The notes under the pieces: model-generated
What the model was told of the DNA's origin: nothing
What the model saw: the letters and a program-made list of their open reading frames with translations, nothing else
Databases searched by the model: none
DNA from: Leishmania donovani
Lineage: Eukaryota; Euglenozoa; Kinetoplastea; Trypanosomatida; Trypanosomatidae
Direction of reading: 5' to 3'
Length of the DNA: 64,000 nucleotides
NCBI RefSeq assembly: GCF_000227135.1
Contig: NC_018230.1
Location: 193,761-257,760, forward strand
Position numbers and translations under genes: made by a program
Shown here: in pieces, positions 60,240-64,000 of the stretch
How the letters are laid out: every line of letters starts with the position of its first letter
Numbering within the stretch: the first letter of the stretch is position 1

Positions 60240-60730
60240 TTCACTTTTGGGAAGCAAAGCAGCCCCTACCCCCACGAATCCCGAATCACTTCTGTGCCGG
60301 TGGCTGGGGGGAAGTGCCTGCAACATCGGAAAGCCAGGGTGATTTATGGCTACTCATGTCTGCGGTCCGGTCCTGGATGACTTTGCGTCGGGGTGGCGTG
60401 CGACAGTGGGGGCGGTTTCGCCATTTATGTGATGGGCAGCGTGCAAGCGGGACTCAAACGTACCCAACCCAGCCCGCACACTTCCCGCTACTGTGAGGAG
60501 CCTGCGCCACCCCGAGGGGGATACCCTAGGACTGGCGACAAACATGGTGGGGGGGCAGTTAAAAGGTGACCCGCGGGGCGGTGTTTTGAGTGTGCGGCGG
60601 GGGTCGTGCCCAGATGATTGGGGGGGGGAGGGGGAGCTCTTTTACTGTAATGCGCGTGTTCACGGCTACTTCGCACCACGCGGTGGGGCGTGCGGCGGGA
60701 CGGGGGCAGGCTCGTGCCCTATGGCGGTGG
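60240..60730 (+). mobile_element. Eroded SIDER2-related element
   Basis: A diverged relative of the two SIDER2 copies in the same orientation. GGGGTGGCGTGCGACAGTGG then TTATGTGATGGG corresponds to GAGTGGTCTGCGACAGTGAG then CACATGATGGG. GTTCACGGCTACTTCGCACC and ACGCGGTGGGG correspond to GTCTACGGCTGCTTGGCACC and ACGCGATGGGG. Upstream, AGCAGCCCCTACCCCCACG matches the start of the element. The edges are approximate. It marks the boundary between the homopolymer-rich DNA and the AT-richer DNA to the right. Confidence 0.6.
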
Positions 60731-63700
60731 GTGGGCGCGATGAAAGGGTAGCTTGGACGATGTTGTGCGTGCCGCGGCCTCGGGCAGCAAGACGCCTTCC
60801 GTCGGGTGTTGAATCTTAGTGTGTGGCGCGGTGTGCTTTGGCATGCTTCCGAGTGAGACGATGCTCGAGAGCAGTAGGCTTTGCACAGGAGTTTGATAGG
60901 ACAGCGCGTTTGAAGGGAACCTCCGTTCCACTTTTCGATGTTAGCGTCGAAGTAGCAAATGGTGGTGGTTACTGTCTTCGGCGGTTTCGTCTGCAGGCTA
61001 AAAGGCATGTGGGGGGGGGGGACTGGCAGCCAAGTGGGGAAGATGGAATGCTTCGAAAGGTCACGACGAAGTAACACGGGGCTGTGGAAACAAAGCAGTT
61101 GGCCCAGAACGCCGCGAGTAGGCGCTTCGGGTCAGAAGCACTCGTGAGCAAGAGACGGATGCAGGTTATCTCCCGTGAGACTTCGAAGGAGCTACTGCGG
61201 ACACAAAGGATGTCGAAGCTGAAATCCTCACACAACTCTCCCTGGTGTTTACAATGGCTGCATGCATTGATCGGTAAGGGCGGGCAATTCTTAAGATTAT
61301 TCGTGCGTCTTGAAGCGCTTGGTGTGTTGAGTGATTATCAGAGAAAGAGGTGGTAGGGAGGGCGTTTTGTTGCTAAAGTGTATCTCTGTGAAGGGGATTA
61401 CATCTAATCACGAGATTTTAATCGCATCCATGCCGTGCTGCTCAACTCGAATTCTTGCACGCTTTTGCTTTTCCCGGCTTTCACTTTCGCATTCTCACGC
61501 GCTGCGAGATGGTCTGTGAAGGGTGGTAAACGCGCCTGCGGTCGTTTATGTGCCGTCTTCGGTCGCTTTCCCTCCGATTGTTATCATCCTTGTACTCGCA
61601 GTCACCGATACGATTACTTATGCTTGGAATCTCTTGTATTTCTGGTTGTCAATTAGGTCCTGTCTCTATCACTGAGACTGCGAAGTCGAGTTAACGGGAA
61701 CTTTCAAGCTTTTTTTCTCGAGTCGCTCTATCCTAGGAGGCCACGCTTTGGGATGCATGAGTAGATTGCTCGGGAGAGTCTAGCCTTGTGGGAGGTTTCT
61801 CCACGAAGCTCTTCTTTTGGAGGTGATGTAACTGAGCTTTTCTGATTCACGACGGTCGCAACGCGCTGTTTCAGAGCACCACGTCACTGTATCCACCACT
61901 TGCGTTGTTTAGTGGCACTTGGCGGTGCTCGCTTTGCCCAGGGTTTCTAACACAGCCAAGTGCATTCTCTTTTCAGATCTCGAGCTAATTACTTGCAAAA
62001 ACCTCACTATTCTACTTTATCTTGAATAAGTGTTCTTGTGCCAAAAGTATCGTAGGACCCCCACAATGATAGACTCTTCGCGGAAGTATGCGAAAGGCAT
62101 ACACGACCCATGCCACAACGGCCCTCTTTTTTCGAGTGGGCCAGGCGATGGTGCTTCGCTTCTTGTCACGGCATCCACATCGAGCCTTTTGAGCTCGTGC
62201 AAGAGTCTTGATGGAAAAGGGGCATGTTGAAGAAGAGGGGAAGGGTTGAAAGTGTCGAGTCAGAACGAAACGCCCTCAGGACTTACTGAGCCGAGGTCGG
62301 TGTTTGTATGAAGGGTTGCTCGGGGAGTGGTTTCCAGGTTGTACTCAAAGCTTTGTGACAGAAGCTCGAAGTGTGTGGGAGCACGCACTGCCTGCTTTTA
62401 TGTGCCGGTCGCTGCTTACTGATGTCGCTTGTCTCTTCGGGATGTCTCGTCTGCCCACAGTGTTTTTTTTTCTTTATGGGAGCGTTATACTTTTTGAGCT
62501 CAACGGCTTGATCTGGAGGACCTTGCGCTGACAACAACGTGCGCCGTTTGCATCCTTACAGTTAAGTGCGTCACACGCTGTATCGGCGTGCTGAGTGGCT
62601 GCCGAATAACCGGCTTTTCATTACGCACTGTGCTGGATCGGGAGATGAAGTTGTCATCACGCAAACCGTGTCTTTGGCGTGGCTTTCTGTTCGTATACGC
62701 TAGTGTACGTCTCTTCATGTGACTAGCACTCTGCACCCACAATGTGCCTCGTTGTTTTGCGTACGGTTGTGCGAGTGACGTGTTCCGTGACCCGCTTCAA
62801 CGTCCTTTGATTCTGCAGCGACGGCTTCTCTGGTTCTCCTAAGCGAGGTACTGGTGCCGTTCCACCTCCGCATCACCGCCAGTGGCTAAGAGCGTGTGCT
62901 CGTGTCTAGGATGTTTTGCGCCGCTTTTGCGGAGGGGCTTGATCATGGCGCTGCTGCTTTCGCCTGCGAGATGATTACCCCTTACAAAATGGCTAACATA
63001 TTGTTGCCACCTACAGCTAGACACACCAGGTGCAGTGTCATTTCATCCGGTCACTCGTCTTGCTTTCTCCATTGCTTCAGCCCAGCTCCTACTGAATCAT
63101 TTGGCACACTGTCAGTGCCATCGCCACCCGTGCGTCCGACACGAACTTTCAGGCTGCCAGTCGCCACAATGACTTTCACCTGAAAGCGCCTTGGAGCGAG
63201 GCAATGACGATGCGCGGCTTGTGTTTCGGCGCAATCGATGTCCCAGAAAGGATACAAAGATCAGCTTCAGAAAGGAGGTGGGGCATGCTGGTCTCAGAGG
63301 CTCGCTCTCTCCGGGGCTTTTGTATACCTCCCTGCGCCATCATGGGGCGTCGGGCACTTGTGAAGCACAACAGTGTGCTATGGTAAAAGTTCAGACGTGT
63401 GCAAGTCTCTCTCGCTACCAGTGTAGTCTTTTTTTTTCTATGAAAGATTGCAGTCGGCTGTGCATGCGCATGTGTGCTCGCAGTTTCGGAGCTGCAAGTT
63501 TTAGCAGGGGTCAAGATCTTGAGGGGTGATCTTGCCTGCACTCGGTTCTGGCCTTTAGAGGCTTCTGGGTCTTTGGTACTCAGCGCTGGTCTTGTCTTCC
63601 TTGGTGCCAGATACTTGCAAGGCAGCCTTGTTTCTTCCACTGAGTACGAGGCCAGTGAGTGCGCGTATGTATATGTATATATTGTGTGTGTGCATGTGTG

Positions 63701-64000
63701 CAGGATGCGGTGATGAATTTCAGTGAGCGACGACTGTGCGCTTTTCATGTGCTCTATCTTGCTTTGTTGCAGCGCTCCAACAGCTGAAGCGGAGCGCGAT
63801 AGGAAGCAGCTTCCTTGTACACCCAGCGACTCATTTTGCTGGTTGTGAGCGCGATATGACGGTGACTACGGCTGGTTCTAGTCAGGGTAGTGGGGCTGTG
63901 GGACGCACCTCTCAGTCACACTGCTGCCGAACAGCGTAAGTCAAGGCACTGCTGTAGACAGCACAGGAGTTCCGCAGAATCGCATGACACTCAAGTCTCA
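60731..64000. other. Gene-free, more AT-rich region to the end of the window
   Basis: About 3.3 kb with lower GC than the rest, fewer microsatellites and no credible frame on either strand; the longest, on the - strand at 63176-63748, is low complexity. A short TA/GT microsatellite lies near 63665-63700 and a T run near 63428-63437. No telomeric repeat, rRNA or tRNA signal was found. It fits a strand-switch, centromere-like or subtelomere-like interval, but the sequence does not decide which. Confidence 0.5.

Noticed and set aside
59244..60326. 360-codon and 330-codon - strand frames
   Set aside because: Pro/Arg/His-rich translation of G+T-rich homopolymer DNA; the two frames overlap with unrelated sequences, neither protein-like.
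63176..63748. 190-codon - strand frame near the window end, possibly the first gene of a convergent unit
   Set aside because: Sequence is Thr/His/Ser-rich, derived from a CA/TA microsatellite and adjacent DNA, with no fold-like segments.
54027..64000. tRNA gene expected at a convergent strand switch
   Set aside because: I looked for A-box and GGTTCGAATCC-like B-box sequences on both strands and found none convincing. It could be hidden by gaps or lie beyond the window.

Overview
The window reads as nuclear DNA from a trypanosomatid, almost certainly Leishmania or a close relative. All recognisable genes are intronless, GC3-rich and on the + strand. They are separated by 0.5-2.7 kb of pyrimidine-rich, GT/CA-rich intergenic DNA. 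Several starts follow a polypyrimidine tract and an AG, as expected for trans-splicing of one polycistronic unit. SIDER2-type retroposon remnants fit the same assignment. From memory, the order RPT4 - quinone oxidoreductase - DDX11-like helicase - PRMT1 prozyme (PRMT3) - MMAA-type GTPase resembles Leishmania chromosome 3; this was not checked.

Layout. 0.4-18.8 kb: a 2140-aa protein with four degenerate PDZ-like repeats, the 26S proteasome ATPase RPT4, a large GOST/lung-7TM-like membrane protein, and a second Ser/Thr-rich membrane protein. 18.8-21.6 kb: no intact gene, but one copy of a dispersed repeat and a decayed coding stretch. 21.6-31.4 kb: quinone oxidoreductase, a small basic protein, a DDX11/CHL1-type Fe-S helicase and a PRMT prozyme. 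32.2-42.8 kb: two SIDER2 copies flank an MMAA/ArgK GTPase, an XRN-like protein with a degraded catalytic site (and coding signal continuing past its stop in other frames), a YbaB-like protein and a probable mitochondrial helical-repeat protein. 44.7-54.0 kb: two tandem CRT-like transporters and a P-loop protein, the last gene seen.

54.0-64.0 kb holds no credible gene on either strand. It has two of the three assembly gaps, a 356-bp duplication across one gap, long C and G homopolymers, a change from A+C-rich to G+T-rich + strand, an eroded SIDER2 relative, and about 3 kb of more AT-rich DNA. The likeliest reading is the end of the transcription unit entering a convergent strand-switch region, partly spoiled by poor assembly. 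No tRNA was found there.

The genes do not form one pathway, as is usual for trypanosomatid units. They cover proteolysis, genome maintenance, arginine methylation, cobalamin-enzyme repair, RNA-nuclease-like functions, organellar proteins and transport.
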